A stretch of 25,394 nucleotides of DNA from JBKGYG01 sp046546235 (GCA_046546235.1 JBKGYG010000021.1:1-25394), one strand, 5' to 3'. Shown: positions 9,132-17,912, counted from the stretch's first letter. The notes: generated from the letters alone by a model not told the origin. Program-made: numbers and translations.

Positions 9132-9189
9132 AATAAGATTATTCAAGAATTATGAGATTAGCTCAAATCAAGATAATGTAGGTGGAAAT

Positions 9190-9966
9190 ATGTTTGGGAT
9201 TGAACGTTTGCAAGCAATAAGAGAATTAATTAAAGAAAAAAAATCTGTTGAAGTTACACATTTAAGTAAAGAGCTTAATGTTTCTGAAGTTACCATAAGA
9301 CGAGATTTAGATAAACTTGAGAAAGAAGGACTTGTTGTCAAAACTTATGGTGGAGCAATATTATTAGAAGATAATAATTCAACGCAAGAAACTATTGATT
9401 CCCACTCTCAGGTTGAAGATAGTAGACAGAATACGCCCTTAAAGAGCATAGCAAGCACAGCAATTAAATTAGTTGATAGTGGGGATACCGTGTTTGTCGG
9501 TGGTAGTAAAATAGGGAATATACTTGCAGAAGAACTTAAAAAAATAGAAGATCTTATTGTTGTAACAAATAGTTTAGAAATTGCAGTATATTTGTTTAGA
9601 GAGACTAATCATAAGGTTGTAATACTAGGAGGAGAAGTGGATCCAATTTCTGGGAATGTACTAGAGTTTGATCAATTAGATGAATTACTAATTGAGAAAG
9701 TGTTTATAACAGTAGATGGTGTTGATCAACAATTTGGATATACTGTTAATGATAAAAGTGATGTGCGACTTTATAAAAAACTAAAAGATGTATCAAGAGA
9801 TTTGATTGTTTTAGCTGAAAACACAGTATATGAAAAAAGGGGTCTTGTAAAATTAGCACCGTTGACTGGAATTCATACAGTTGTTACTGAAAAACATCTT
9901 CCAAATGAGTTTAAAAGCTTTTACTATCAAAACAATATAAAAGTTCATACAACAATGTTGACATAA
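9190..9966 (+). CDS. DeoR-family regulator with atypical effector loop
   Basis: This 258-residue protein has the DeoR N-terminal helix-turn-helix (NVSEVTIRRDLDKLEKEG near residues 29-46, then YGGAI). Its C-terminal domain is divergent. Where the sibling regulator at 858 has DASTT, this one has VGGSKIG near residue 100, so the usual phosphosugar-binding loop is not evident. I chose ATG 9190, which follows AGGTGGA. The 27-residue upstream extension has no binding site and starts inside the permease gene. It is embedded between the permease and ATPase genes and probably controls this transporter operon. What it senses is unknown. Confidence 0.88.
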   Translation: MFGIERLQAIRELIKEKKSVEVTHLSKELNVSEVTIRRDLDKLEKEGLVVKTYGGAILLEDNNSTQETIDSHSQVEDSRQNTPLKSIASTAIKLVDSGDTVFVGGSKIGNILAEELKKIEDLIVVTNSLEIAVYLFRETNHKVVILGGEVDPISGNVLEFDQLDELLIEKVFITVDGVDQQFGYTVNDKSDVRLYKKLKDVSRDLIVLAENTVYEKRGLVKLAPLTGIHTVVTEKHLPNEFKSFYYQNNIKVHTTMLT

Positions 9967-10042
9967 TTTTATGATTTTATAAAGAGTATAATTCTAAAAA
10001 TGGGAAGTATTTATAAAATCACTTTAGTTAGGAGAAGGCTAT

Positions 10043-11482
10043 ATGAGTTTTAATGGTATTTATATTGAAAATCTTAAAAAGTCTTATCATGGTTTTACAG
10101 TATTAGATATAGAAAATTTATCAATGGAATTAGGCAAAGCATATGGTTTAATTGGAACAAATGGGGCAGGAAAGACTACTTTGTTAAGGATATTATCAGG
10201 CTTGTTATCATATGATAAAGGCATAATTAAAAAAAATAACTTTAGATTTGAAATGATTCATCATAAAACAGGTCTTTTTGAGGAATTAACTATTTATGAA
10301 AATGTTTATATGAATAGAGAAGTTTATAAAGGATTTGGGCCTCTTCGTAGAGTGGATTGGAAAAAAGTTAAGAAAAGGTCAAAACAAGTATTAGAAGAAG
10401 CTGGTTTAGATTTGGATATTGAATTACCAGTTAAAAAATTAGATTCAGGGACTAAGAAAGTTTTGGAGATTGTTATTGCTATTTCAAGAGATCCAGATGT
10501 TTTGTTGATTGATGAACCTTTAACTTTGCTTGATCATAAACAAATTGATTTTTTAAATAAATTATTAAAAGAATTTATAAAAAACGATAAGATGATAATA
10601 TATTCTTCTCACAGAATGAATGAATTACTTTATGTTGTTGATGAAGTTATAACACTAAAAGAAGGTAAAGTAGTACAAAGAAATATAACCGAAGATTTTA
10701 AAGATGAGAATTATGCTGAATTTTCTGAGAGAGATGTTCATAGATATCCAAAAAGGAAAGTGAAAAAAGGTGAAGTTTTACTTAAAGTTGAAAACTTAGA
10801 AACAAAACATATTAATAAAATTAATTTTGAGCTATATGAAGGAGAAATCTTAGGAATCGTTGGGCTAAAAGGCTCTTATAAATCAGATATAGGTAAAGCA
10901 TTATTTGGTTATATACCTAGTAAAGGGCGTACCTTTGTTTCCGGATATCCGCGGAAGTTAAAAACAACTTATCAATCAGTGGAAGCAGGGATATGTTATT
11001 TAGGTAGTGGACAAGAAGGTATGTTTTTAGAAGACACGGTTTTTGAAAATGTTGTTTCAGCTAATGCAAAACGCGCTAGAAGATTAAGTCGCAGTGCAAA
11101 AAAATTAATATCTAAGCATTATTTAGATTTGTTAAATGTAGATGGTGATCAATTTTCTGGGTTAAAAACATTGAGCACAGGAAATAAGCAAAAAATATTA
11201 TTAGCTAAATGGTTTTTTAGTAATTCTAAAGTATTTATATTTAACGAACCTACAGCTCATATAGATGTGCCTTCAAAAGTAGATATTTATAATATATTTT
11301 CTGATTTAGCAGAAACCAAGGCAGGAATAATTATGATATCTAATAATCTTGAAGAAGTAGCTGGGCTAAGTGATAGAGTGCTAGTAATAGATAAAAAAGG
11401 GAAAGTTCAAACTAAATTACTAAGAAAAGATTTATCAGTTCAACGATTAGTAGAAGTATTGCAAGGATGGAATGAGGGTTAA
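10043..11482 (+). CDS. Divergent double ATPase of sugar ABC transporter 1
   Basis: The 479-residue protein has the two-ATPase layout of CUT2 transporters but is shorter than the sibling at 14398 and degenerate at several motifs. In the first domain, Walker A GTNGAGKTT (38-46), Walker B LLIDEP (154-159) and switch His190 are intact. The Q-loop glutamine is replaced in MIHHKTG (71-77), and the signature reads LDSGTKK (133-139). In the second domain, Walker A reads GLKGSYKSD (274-282), the signature LSTGNKQ (377-383), and the Walker B aspartate is Asn401 in FIFNEPT. ATG 10043 follows AGGAGAAGG. It may still power transporter 1 through the first site, or act mainly in sensing; the latter is inference. 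Confidence 0.88.
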   Translation: MSFNGIYIENLKKSYHGFTVLDIENLSMELGKAYGLIGTNGAGKTTLLRILSGLLSYDKGIIKKNNFRFEMIHHKTGLFEELTIYENVYMNREVYKGFGPLRRVDWKKVKKRSKQVLEEAGLDLDIELPVKKLDSGTKKVLEIVIAISRDPDVLLIDEPLTLLDHKQIDFLNKLLKEFIKNDKMIIYSSHRMNELLYVVDEVITLKEGKVVQRNITEDFKDENYAEFSERDVHRYPKRKVKKGEVLLKVENLETKHINKINFELYEGEILGIVGLKGSYKSDIGKALFGYIPSKGRTFVSGYPRKLKTTYQSVEAGICYLGSGQEGMFLEDTVFENVVSANAKRARRLSRSAKKLISKHYLDLLNVDGDQFSGLKTLSTGNKQKILLAKWFFSNSKVFIFNEPTAHIDVPSKVDIYNIFSDLAETKAGIIMISNNLEEVAGLSDRVLVIDKKGKVQTKLLRKDLSVQRLVEVLQGWNEG

Positions 11483-11492
11483 AAAAAGCCCT
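11475..11492. other. Small hairpin across two convergent stop codons
   Basis: AGGGTT (11475-11480) and AGCCCT (11487-11492) pair with one wobble around an A6 loop. They cover the stop codons of the convergent ATPase and AraC genes, which end only 8 bases apart. Neither strand has a T-run after it, so it would be at best a weak bidirectional transcription end. Confidence 0.3.
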
Positions 11493-12354
11493 AATCCATC
11501 CATTTCTTTTTGTATGAAAGGGGTGTTAATTCCTCTCTTTCTTTAAATAATTTTATAAAGTGGCTTATATTTTCAATACCAACAGCATTGGAGATTTCTG
11601 TAACAGACATGTTTGTAAAACGTAATAGCTCTTTTGCATAAGTAATTCTTCTAGTAATTAAATAGTCAATAGGGCTAAAATCCGTATATTTCTTAAAAAG
11701 TCTAATAAGATAATATTTACTTACACCAAATTTTTGTGCAAGAAAATCTAAAGTAATCTTTTCATTAAAATGATTATCAATATACCTATTTACATCTCTA
11801 ATAAGTTCAGGGTACGATTGAGTTTCTCTTGAAGGTCCCAAATCTGTAAGGATTTCTACCATGCATGTTAATAAATAATTAGAACAAAGTAATTCTTTTT
11901 GCATAGAATTATTTTGATGTAATTTAAGCATTTCTTTTAACATTTTTTTTATCTTTGAACCCTCTGAAGGAGTATTAATTGGTGGTGAAAGCCTTGAAAA
12001 TTGTTCGTAATATCCCTTTGTAGTTGAACCATTAAAATGAACCCATAAGATTTCTAAAGGTTCTTTTGAAAATGAATCGTAATAATGAGGTAGCATACAA
12101 TCTATCCAAATAAGGTTCCCTTTTTTGATAGAGTATGTTTTGTTTTGATATTTTAAAGTTCCTTTCCCGCTTAATACATATATTAAAAGATAGGAGGCTA
12201 AGTGGGAACGTTCAGTAAAGTATGAAGAAAGTGTTTTAAAATATCCTATTTCTTGTACATAGAAGTAAGTTGTTCTAGCAAAAGGACTAGGGGTGGCAAT
12301 ATGGCGAGTTGAGTTACTAGTCCAAGCAATATTATACCGTTCATAGAAGTTCAT
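11491..12354 (-). CDS. AraC-family regulator, divergent from the isomerase
   Basis: The 287-residue protein carries an N-terminal cupin-like AraC_binding domain (about residues 50-115, including YVLSGKGTLKYQNK and IKKGNLIWIDCMLPH). Its C-terminal AraC double helix-turn-helix (about 188-287) includes LAQKFGVSKYYLIRLFKKY and GIENISHFIKLFKE. The start is ATG at 12354-12352, six bases after GAGGTGG on the minus strand. An in-frame GTG three codons earlier lies inside that site. It is transcribed away from the isomerase gene and convergent with transporter operon 1. It likely activates the isomerase and/or transporter 2. Confidence 0.9.
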   Translation of the reverse strand: MNFYERYNIAWTSNSTRHIATPSPFARTTYFYVQEIGYFKTLSSYFTERSHLASYLLIYVLSGKGTLKYQNKTYSIKKGNLIWIDCMLPHYYDSFSKEPLEILWVHFNGSTTKGYYEQFSRLSPPINTPSEGSKIKKMLKEMLKLHQNNSMQKELLCSNYLLTCMVEILTDLGPSRETQSYPELIRDVNRYIDNHFNEKITLDFLAQKFGVSKYYLIRLFKKYTDFSPIDYLITRRITYAKELLRFTNMSVTEISNAVGIENISHFIKLFKEREELTPLSYKKKWMD

Positions 12355-12398
12355 TATAACCACCTCAATATAGTGTTATTTTTTCGCAATATATATGA

Positions 12399-12427
12399 TT
12401 GAATCGAAAGCAAACGAAACATATAAT
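12399..12427 (+). promoter_or_regulatory. Promoter of the isomerase gene, with tandem CGAAA sites
   Basis: TTGAAT (12399-12404) and TATAAT (12422-12427) are 17 bases apart. The spacer holds two CGAAA boxes whose starts are 11 bp apart (12404/5 and 12415), one helical turn, the second within AAACGAAACA. A facing TTCG lies at 12383-12386. This arrangement points to a repressor operator, by analogy with the 6083 promoter. Confidence 0.65.
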
Positions 12428-12517
12428 AAATATATAACAACAACATTATATTATTACTTATACCACATCAAAAATAATGAGTCAATAAAACACATTGAAA
12501 AGGAATGGTGAATAATA

Positions 12518-14020
12518 ATGGAAAACAATAATAGTATTAGTGCAAACAGATTACCTAAGGTAGGATTATATACCGTTGGGTTAAGAGCTTATTGGAGCCA
12601 ATTTGAAGGCTTAAAAGAAAGACTAGAAGGTTATGGAAAATTTATTGAAGAAAAAATAGCTGAATATGGAGAAGTATATAACTATGGGTTAGTTGATGAT
12701 GAAGTTACTGGTAGAACTGCTGGTGAATGGTTTAATGAAAAAAATGTAGATATTGTTTTATGTCATAGTGCTACTTATGTAACTTCATCTTCCGTACTTC
12801 CAGTGCATCAAATATGCAAATCACCAGTAGTGGTTTTAAATTTGCAACCAACACCTGAGATGAATTATGGGAAAACAACAACAGGAGAATGGTTGGCGAA
12901 TTGTGGTGCATGTCCAGTTCCTGAACTTGCAAATGTTTTTAATAGAGCATTAATTCCATATAGAATAGTAAATGGTTTGTTAGGACTTGATAATACTCCA
13001 GATATATCTATGGCTGATGAAGTAACTTCAAAAAGAGTAGAGGCACAAATAGCTTGGAAGAAAATAATAGAATGGGTAAGGGCAGCCAAAGTAAAAAGGA
13101 CATTACAACATAGTCGTTTTGGGTTCTTAGGTAATAATTATAGTGGGATGTTAGATATGTATAGCGACTTTACTATGATGCAAGCCCAAACAGGTTTGCA
13201 TGTAGAAATACTAGAGATGTGTGATTTAGATAAATATCTTACAGATGTAACGGATGAAGATATAAAAGAAAAAAATAAAGAAATTAATAAGTTTTTTGAA
13301 ATTAGTGGGGATTCACCATCGGATCCAATAGCAAAAAAACCTACTGAAGATCAATTGAATTGGTCTGCAAAAGTTGCAGTTGCTCAGGAGAAAATGGTTA
13401 AAGATTATAACCTAGATGGGTTGGCTTATTACTATCATGGAAATAATGACAATTATTATGAGCAAGTACAAAGTGGTTTTATAGTAGGACACTCATTATT
13501 AACATCAAAAGGAGTGCCTTGTGCAGGTGAAGGTGATTTAAAAACAGCATTAGCTATGAAGATATGTGATACTTTGGGACTTGGAGGAAGTTTTTGTGAG
13601 ATAGTAGCTGTTGACTACAATAGACAGACTATTATTATGGGGCATGATGGTCCTTTTCATATATCTATATCAAAAGGCAAACCAATACTTAGAGGGTTAG
13701 GGGTATATCACGGGAAAAAAGGAAGTGGAGTATCTGTAGAAGCAAAGGTTATTGACGGTGCAGTTACAATGTTAGGTGTTACTCAGACATATGATGGTAA
13801 GTTAAAACTTATTATTAGTGAAGGAAAAGCAGTTGACGAACCAATTCTTACTATAGGTAATACTCAAACACATATTAAGTTTGATGTAGATCCTGATAAT
13901 TATATGGATAGATGGTTTAAAGAGGCTCCTACTCATCACTTTGCTATGTCTGTAGGACATAATGCAGAGCAATTTAAAAAAGTAGCTGAGTTATTGGATA
14001 TACCATATGTTGTGTTATAA
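12518..14020 (+). CDS. L-arabinose/L-fucose isomerase-superfamily protein
   Basis: This 500-residue enzyme has the AraA/FucI fold and probably interconverts an aldose and ketose with Mn2+. All four metal-ligand positions of L-arabinose isomerase can be matched: Glu338 in AGEGDLKTA, Glu361 in GGSFCE, His376 in IIMGHDG, and His473/474 in THHFAMS. The start is ATG 12518. No araB- or araD-like gene is near, so arabinose is an unlikely substrate. L-fucose or another 6-deoxyhexose, converging on the same kinase and aldolase, is more plausible but not provable from sequence. It stands alone, divergent from an AraC regulator and upstream of transporter 2, with no clear terminator after it. Confidence 0.85.
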   Translation: MENNNSISANRLPKVGLYTVGLRAYWSQFEGLKERLEGYGKFIEEKIAEYGEVYNYGLVDDEVTGRTAGEWFNEKNVDIVLCHSATYVTSSSVLPVHQICKSPVVVLNLQPTPEMNYGKTTTGEWLANCGACPVPELANVFNRALIPYRIVNGLLGLDNTPDISMADEVTSKRVEAQIAWKKIIEWVRAAKVKRTLQHSRFGFLGNNYSGMLDMYSDFTMMQAQTGLHVEILEMCDLDKYLTDVTDEDIKEKNKEINKFFEISGDSPSDPIAKKPTEDQLNWSAKVAVAQEKMVKDYNLDGLAYYYHGNNDNYYEQVQSGFIVGHSLLTSKGVPCAGEGDLKTALAMKICDTLGLGGSFCEIVAVDYNRQTIIMGHDGPFHISISKGKPILRGLGVYHGKKGSGVSVEAKVIDGAVTMLGVTQTYDGKLKLIISEGKAVDEPILTIGNTQTHIKFDVDPDNYMDRWFKEAPTHHFAMSVGHNAEQFKKVAELLDIPYVVL

Positions 14021-14397
14021 GACAGTATGATTATGATGAACAAAATAAAACATTCATAAACGAACACAAAAAGACAAAAAACACTTGACAAATTAGTACA
14101 AATTATGTAACATATAAACATAAACAAACATAAACAAAGCACAAGCCACCCCTTATATTCAATTAAAATATAAACAATATACACAAAAAAGAACAAAATA
14201 ATTCAAATTAACTCGATGCAAGGTTTTGTAAGCTTTGCACGAGTTTCAATGAAAGTATAATTTCCATTGTGAGCAAGTTTGCAAATTATACTTTTACACA
14301 AGAGTTAAATATGGCATATTACAATATGCCATATTTTGAGCAATAAGTTCTCGAGTGATACTTTTGCAGATATATAAACATTGGAAGGAGAATTGAT
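14021..14397 (+). promoter_or_regulatory. 377-bp promoter and structured leader of transporter 2
   Basis: There is no gene here. The first part has AAACGAACA (14058-14066), a promoter (14085-14113) and a 10-bp-period tandem repeat AAACATAAAC (14116-14135). From 14210 to 14336 there are three consecutive hairpins. Hairpin 1 pairs 14210-14221 with 14235-14245, with a bulged A. Hairpin 2 pairs 14252-14263 with 14283-14294, 12 bp perfect. Hairpin 3 pairs 14307-14320 with 14323-14336, 14 bp perfect. Close to the start codon, TCGAGT (14351-14356) and ATACTTT (14358-14364) duplicate the 3' arms of hairpins 1 and 2 and could pair alternatively. No T-run follows any hairpin. Confidence 0.6.
14085..14113 (+). 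promoter_or_regulatory. Promoter of transporter operon 2
   Basis: A consensus TTGACA (14085-14090) and TAACAT (14108-14113) are 17 bases apart. Transcription would start about 275 bases before the GTG start codon, giving a long leader that contains all three hairpins. Confidence 0.65.
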
Positions 14398-15915
14398 GTG
14401 TCGGATTACATATTGGAATTAAAAGGCATAACCAAAATATTTCCGGGTGTAAAAGCTTTAGACAAAGTTAATTTTCAACTTAAAAAAGGTCAAATTCATG
14501 CTTTGATGGGTGAAAATGGTGCTGGGAAGTCTACTTTTATTAAGGTTATTACTGGTGTTCATCAGCCTGAAGAAGGTGAAATATTCTTAAATGGAGAGAA
14601 AATTAGCTTTAGGAATCCAAAAGAAGCTCAAAAGCAAGGTATAGCAGCAATCTATCAACATGTTACTAGTTATCCTCATCTTAGCGTTACTGAAAATATA
14701 TTTATGGGACATGAAGAGATTGACCCAAAGACAAAGCGTATTTTATGGGGGAAGATGCATAAAAAAGCGCAGGAGCTATTAGAAGAGTTAGGTGCTGAGT
14801 TTAGTCCAAAAACATTAATGAGTGCTTTAAGTGTAGCACAACAACAAATGGTAGAGATAGCAAAAGCTATATCAACAAATGCGAAGATTATAATTATGGA
14901 CGAGCCAACAGCGGCTTTAACCAAAAAAGAAAGTGAAGAACTTTATAAAATCACAGAAAAATTAAGAGATAGTGGAGTTTCTATAATTTTTATTTCTCAC
15001 AGATTTGAAGACATGTATCGGTTAGCTTCAAAAGTAACGGTATTTAGAGATTCTAAGTACATTGGCTCTTGGGATGTTGACGGTATAACAAATGAAGATT
15101 TAATTGTGGCTATGGTTGGTAGAGAAATAACTCAGCTATACCCAGAAAAAACTTCAAAGCCTGGCGAAGAGTTACTTAGAGTAGAAGGCCTTGGAAAGAT
15201 GGGTTATTTTAAGGATATTTCTTTCAATGTAAAAAAAGGAGAAATCCTAGGATTCACTGGTCTTGTTGGTGCTGGCAGAACAGAAGTTTTTCAAGCTATT
15301 TTTGGAGTTATTCCTTATGATGAAGGCAAGATTTATATGGAAGGTAAGGAAGTCTCAATAAATAAGCCAATTAAAGCTATGAATCTTGGTATTGGATATT
15401 TGCCAGAAGATAGACAAAAAGAAGGATTAATCTTAGAGTGGGCGATAGGGGATAATATTACCTTGCCAACAATTAGTCATATAGCAAAAAAAGGGTGGTT
15501 AAGACCTTATAAAGAAAAAAAGTTAAGTAAAAGGTTAGCAGATAAAGTAAATGTAAAGGCGACAAGTATATTTGATTTGGCTAGTTCTTTATCAGGTGGT
15601 AATCAACAAAAAGTAGTTGTTGCTAAATTGTTAGCTAAAGATCTTAAACTTATTATTATGGATGAGCCAACTAAAGGTGTAGATGTTGGTGCAAAATCTG
15701 CAATATATGAAATAATGAATGATTTAGCTTCTCAAGGCTATGGAGTAATTATGGTTTCCTCTGAAATGCCAGAAGTACTTGGAATGAGTGACCGAGTTGT
15801 TGTTATGAAAGAAGGTCGTATTACTAAAGAGCTTAAAAATGATGGAAAAATTACTCAGGAAATGATTCTAGAGGCTGCTATGTATAATCAAAAGATGATA
15901 AAAGGAGGAGCGTAG
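14398..15915 (+). CDS. Sugar ABC transporter ATPase, two-domain CUT2 type (transporter 2)
   Basis: The 505-residue protein is a canonical RbsA/RhaT-type double ATPase. Domain 1 has Walker A GENGAGKST (38-46), Q-loop AIYQH, signature LSVAQQQ and Walker B IIIMDEPT, followed by an H-loop FISHR. Domain 2 has the usual variant Walker A GLVGAGRTE, signature LSGGNQQ and Walker B LIIMDEPTKGVDVG. The start is GTG 14398, eight bases after GGAAGGAG; an overlapping ATG at 14396 is in the wrong frame. It energises the two permeases that follow. Transporter 2 is the better candidate for the main deoxysugar importer because its ATPase is intact. Confidence 0.95.
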   Translation: MSDYILELKGITKIFPGVKALDKVNFQLKKGQIHALMGENGAGKSTFIKVITGVHQPEEGEIFLNGEKISFRNPKEAQKQGIAAIYQHVTSYPHLSVTENIFMGHEEIDPKTKRILWGKMHKKAQELLEELGAEFSPKTLMSALSVAQQQMVEIAKAISTNAKIIIMDEPTAALTKKESEELYKITEKLRDSGVSIIFISHRFEDMYRLASKVTVFRDSKYIGSWDVDGITNEDLIVAMVGREITQLYPEKTSKPGEELLRVEGLGKMGYFKDISFNVKKGEILGFTGLVGAGRTEVFQAIFGVIPYDEGKIYMEGKEVSINKPIKAMNLGIGYLPEDRQKEGLILEWAIGDNITLPTISHIAKKGWLRPYKEKKLSKRLADKVNVKATSIFDLASSLSGGNQQKVVVAKLLAKDLKLIIMDEPTKGVDVGAKSAIYEIMNDLASQGYGVIMVSSEMPEVLGMSDRVVVMKEGRITKELKNDGKITQEMILEAAMYNQKMIKGGA

Positions 15916-15918
15916 CAT

Positions 15919-16917
15919 ATGTTTAAAAAATTAACTATCAATAATCAAAATATTGGAAGGCTAAGAGAAATGGGACTCCTCTTTTTCATCATAATTCTAT
16001 CTGTAGGTGTACAATTAAGGAATCCAAAATTTCTTACATTAGGCAATCTAAATGATATGGTAACAAATACTGCTATTTTAAGCATTTTAGCTGTTGGTAT
16101 GATGTTGGTTATCATAACTAGAGGTATTGATTTATCTATAGGCGCTACTTTGGCTTTATCAGGCATGAGTTCTGCTTTGTTAGTAGCTAATTTTCAAGAT
16201 GTGCATCCAATAATAGTTATATTATATGGGACTGTAATTGGAACTATATGTGGAGCGATTATTGGAGGACTTATTTCTAAAGTAAATATTTTGCCTATTA
16301 TTGCAACACTTGGTTTAATGAATGTTTTTAGAGGTATTACATTTATGGTAAGTGGGGGTAAATGGGTAAGTGCTTATCAAATGCCTGCTAGTTTTAAATC
16401 AATTGCTACAGGAAAAATATTAGGAATTAATAATCTTATATTTATAGCTATTATTATATATATTATCTTTTACTATTTTATAAATTATACAAGAACAGGT
16501 AGACAAATTTATGCAACAGGAAGCAATCCAGCTTCTGCAAGAATAAGTGGTATTAATACGGATAAAATCATCTGGTTGGTTTATTCTTTAATGGGTGGAT
16601 TATCAGGTCTTGCAGGTGTGCTTTGGGTATCAAAGTTTGCATCCGCTCAAGGGGATACTGCTTCTGGATATGAGCTTACTGTAATAGCAGCTTGTGTACT
16701 TGGTGGTGTAAGTATTGCTGGTGGAACAGGTAAAATTTCTGGATTGTTAATGGGTACTTTACTGCTTGGCATATTACAAAATGCATTGCCTTTAATTAAT
16801 GTGTCACCTTTTTGGCAAAATGCGATACAAGGTTTTGTTATTTTGATTGCAGTATTAGTTAATACGTTTATAAAACGTAAAGTTGATAAAAACAACTTAA
16901 GAAGGAGGAAAATTTAA
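15919..16917 (+). CDS. Sugar ABC transporter permease, CUT2 (transporter 2, first)
   Basis: The 332-residue polytopic membrane protein has BPD_transp_2 landmarks: TRGIDLSIGATLALSG near residue 74, ISKVNILPIIATLGLMN near residue 118, and a C-terminal VLGGVSIAGGTGKISG. It ends in a basic tail (KRKVDKNNLRRRK). Its binding site AAAGGAGG lies inside the end of the ATPase gene, and its stop overlaps the next start by one base, so the four transporter genes are tightly coupled. Confidence 0.93.
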   Translation: MFKKLTINNQNIGRLREMGLLFFIIILSVGVQLRNPKFLTLGNLNDMVTNTAILSILAVGMMLVIITRGIDLSIGATLALSGMSSALLVANFQDVHPIIVILYGTVIGTICGAIIGGLISKVNILPIIATLGLMNVFRGITFMVSGGKWVSAYQMPASFKSIATGKILGINNLIFIAIIIYIIFYYFINYTRTGRQIYATGSNPASARISGINTDKIIWLVYSLMGGLSGLAGVLWVSKFASAQGDTASGYELTVIAACVLGGVSIAGGTGKISGLLMGTLLLGILQNALPLINVSPFWQNAIQGFVILIAVLVNTFIKRKVDKNNLRRRKI

Positions 16918-17912
16918 TGCGTGATATTGCCTCTAAAAGAGATTTTAGTTTAAAAAGATTTTTTCTTCAATGGGAATGGATGTTGGCTCTTATTATAATT
17001 ATTGTTTTTATTATTAATACAAATATATCTCCATATTTCTTAAGTGGTAAAGGCCTTATTAATGCCACAAGTACATTCCTTGATAAAGCTTTTTTGGTAC
17101 TTCCAATGACATTTATTATTATTTTAGGTGATATTGATATATCTGTAGCATCTACAGTGGCATTATCATCTGTTATTATGGCAGTTGCTTACAATGCAGG
17201 ACTTCCAATGCCATTAGCTATAATATTATGTTTAGTAGTTAGTACATTATGTGGTTTGTTTAATGGTTACTTGATTGTAAAATTCAAAGAACTGTCAGCG
17301 GTTATTGTAACCTTATCCACTATGATTATATATAGGGGTATTGCTTATGTAATACTTGAAAATCAAGCATCAGGTGGATTTCCTTCTTGGTTTAATTACT
17401 TAGGATGGGGAAAAGTTGGTTCTATACCTTTTATACTAATTGTTTTTGTTATATTTGCTATCATTTTTACCCTTTTATTACATAAGACAACTTTTGGTAG
17501 ACGTTTATACGGTATGGGAAATAACATAACAGCCAGTCACTTCTCAGGAGTTTTAGTAGATAAAATGAAAATAATAGTATTCACTATGACTGGTTTGATG
17601 GCTGGTATAACATCATTGTTCTTAACATCTAGAATGGGAAGTACAAGACCCAATATTGCTAATGCTTATGAATTAGATATAATTGCAATGGTTGTACTTG
17701 GTGGTGTTAGTACAGCTGGTGGTAAAGGTAGAATGATTGGTACAATTATGGCGGTTTTCTTAATCGGATATCTAAGATATGGTTTAGGTTTAATAAATAT
17801 ACCATCACAAACATTATTGGTTATAGTTGGACTTCTGCTGATATTTGCTGTTACAGTTCCTAATCTTTCAGCAAAACTAAAAGATAAGTTTAAAAAGAGG
17901 GCATTAAGATAA
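16917..17912 (+). CDS. Sugar ABC transporter permease, CUT2 (transporter 2, second)
   Basis: This 331-residue partner permease carries GDIDISVASTVALSS near residue 65, NGYLIVKFKELSAVIVTLST near residue 118, and VVLGGVSTAGGKGRMIG near residue 258. It has a short charged N-terminus and a basic C-terminus (KLKDKFKKRALR). It forms a heterodimeric channel with the previous gene. AAGGAGGA precedes its ATG. Confidence 0.93.
   Translation: MRDIASKRDFSLKRFFLQWEWMLALIIIIVFIINTNISPYFLSGKGLINATSTFLDKAFLVLPMTFIIILGDIDISVASTVALSSVIMAVAYNAGLPMPLAIILCLVVSTLCGLFNGYLIVKFKELSAVIVTLSTMIIYRGIAYVILENQASGGFPSWFNYLGWGKVGSIPFILIVFVIFAIIFTLLLHKTTFGRRLYGMGNNITASHFSGVLVDKMKIIVFTMTGLMAGITSLFLTSRMGSTRPNIANAYELDIIAMVVLGGVSTAGGKGRMIGTIMAVFLIGYLRYGLGLINIPSQTLLVIVGLLLIFAVTVPNLSAKLKDKFKKRALR

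Noticed and set aside
12399..12427. Catabolite-control (cre) site
   Set aside because: The sequence around TGAATCGAAAGCAAAC departs from the cre consensus at the central positions. The repeated CGAAA boxes fit a different operator better.
14307..14336. Perfect 14-bp inverted repeat as a terminator
   Set aside because: Only a few Ts follow before TGAGC, and the downstream ATPase would then lack any other promoter I can see. It is described instead as part of a leader.
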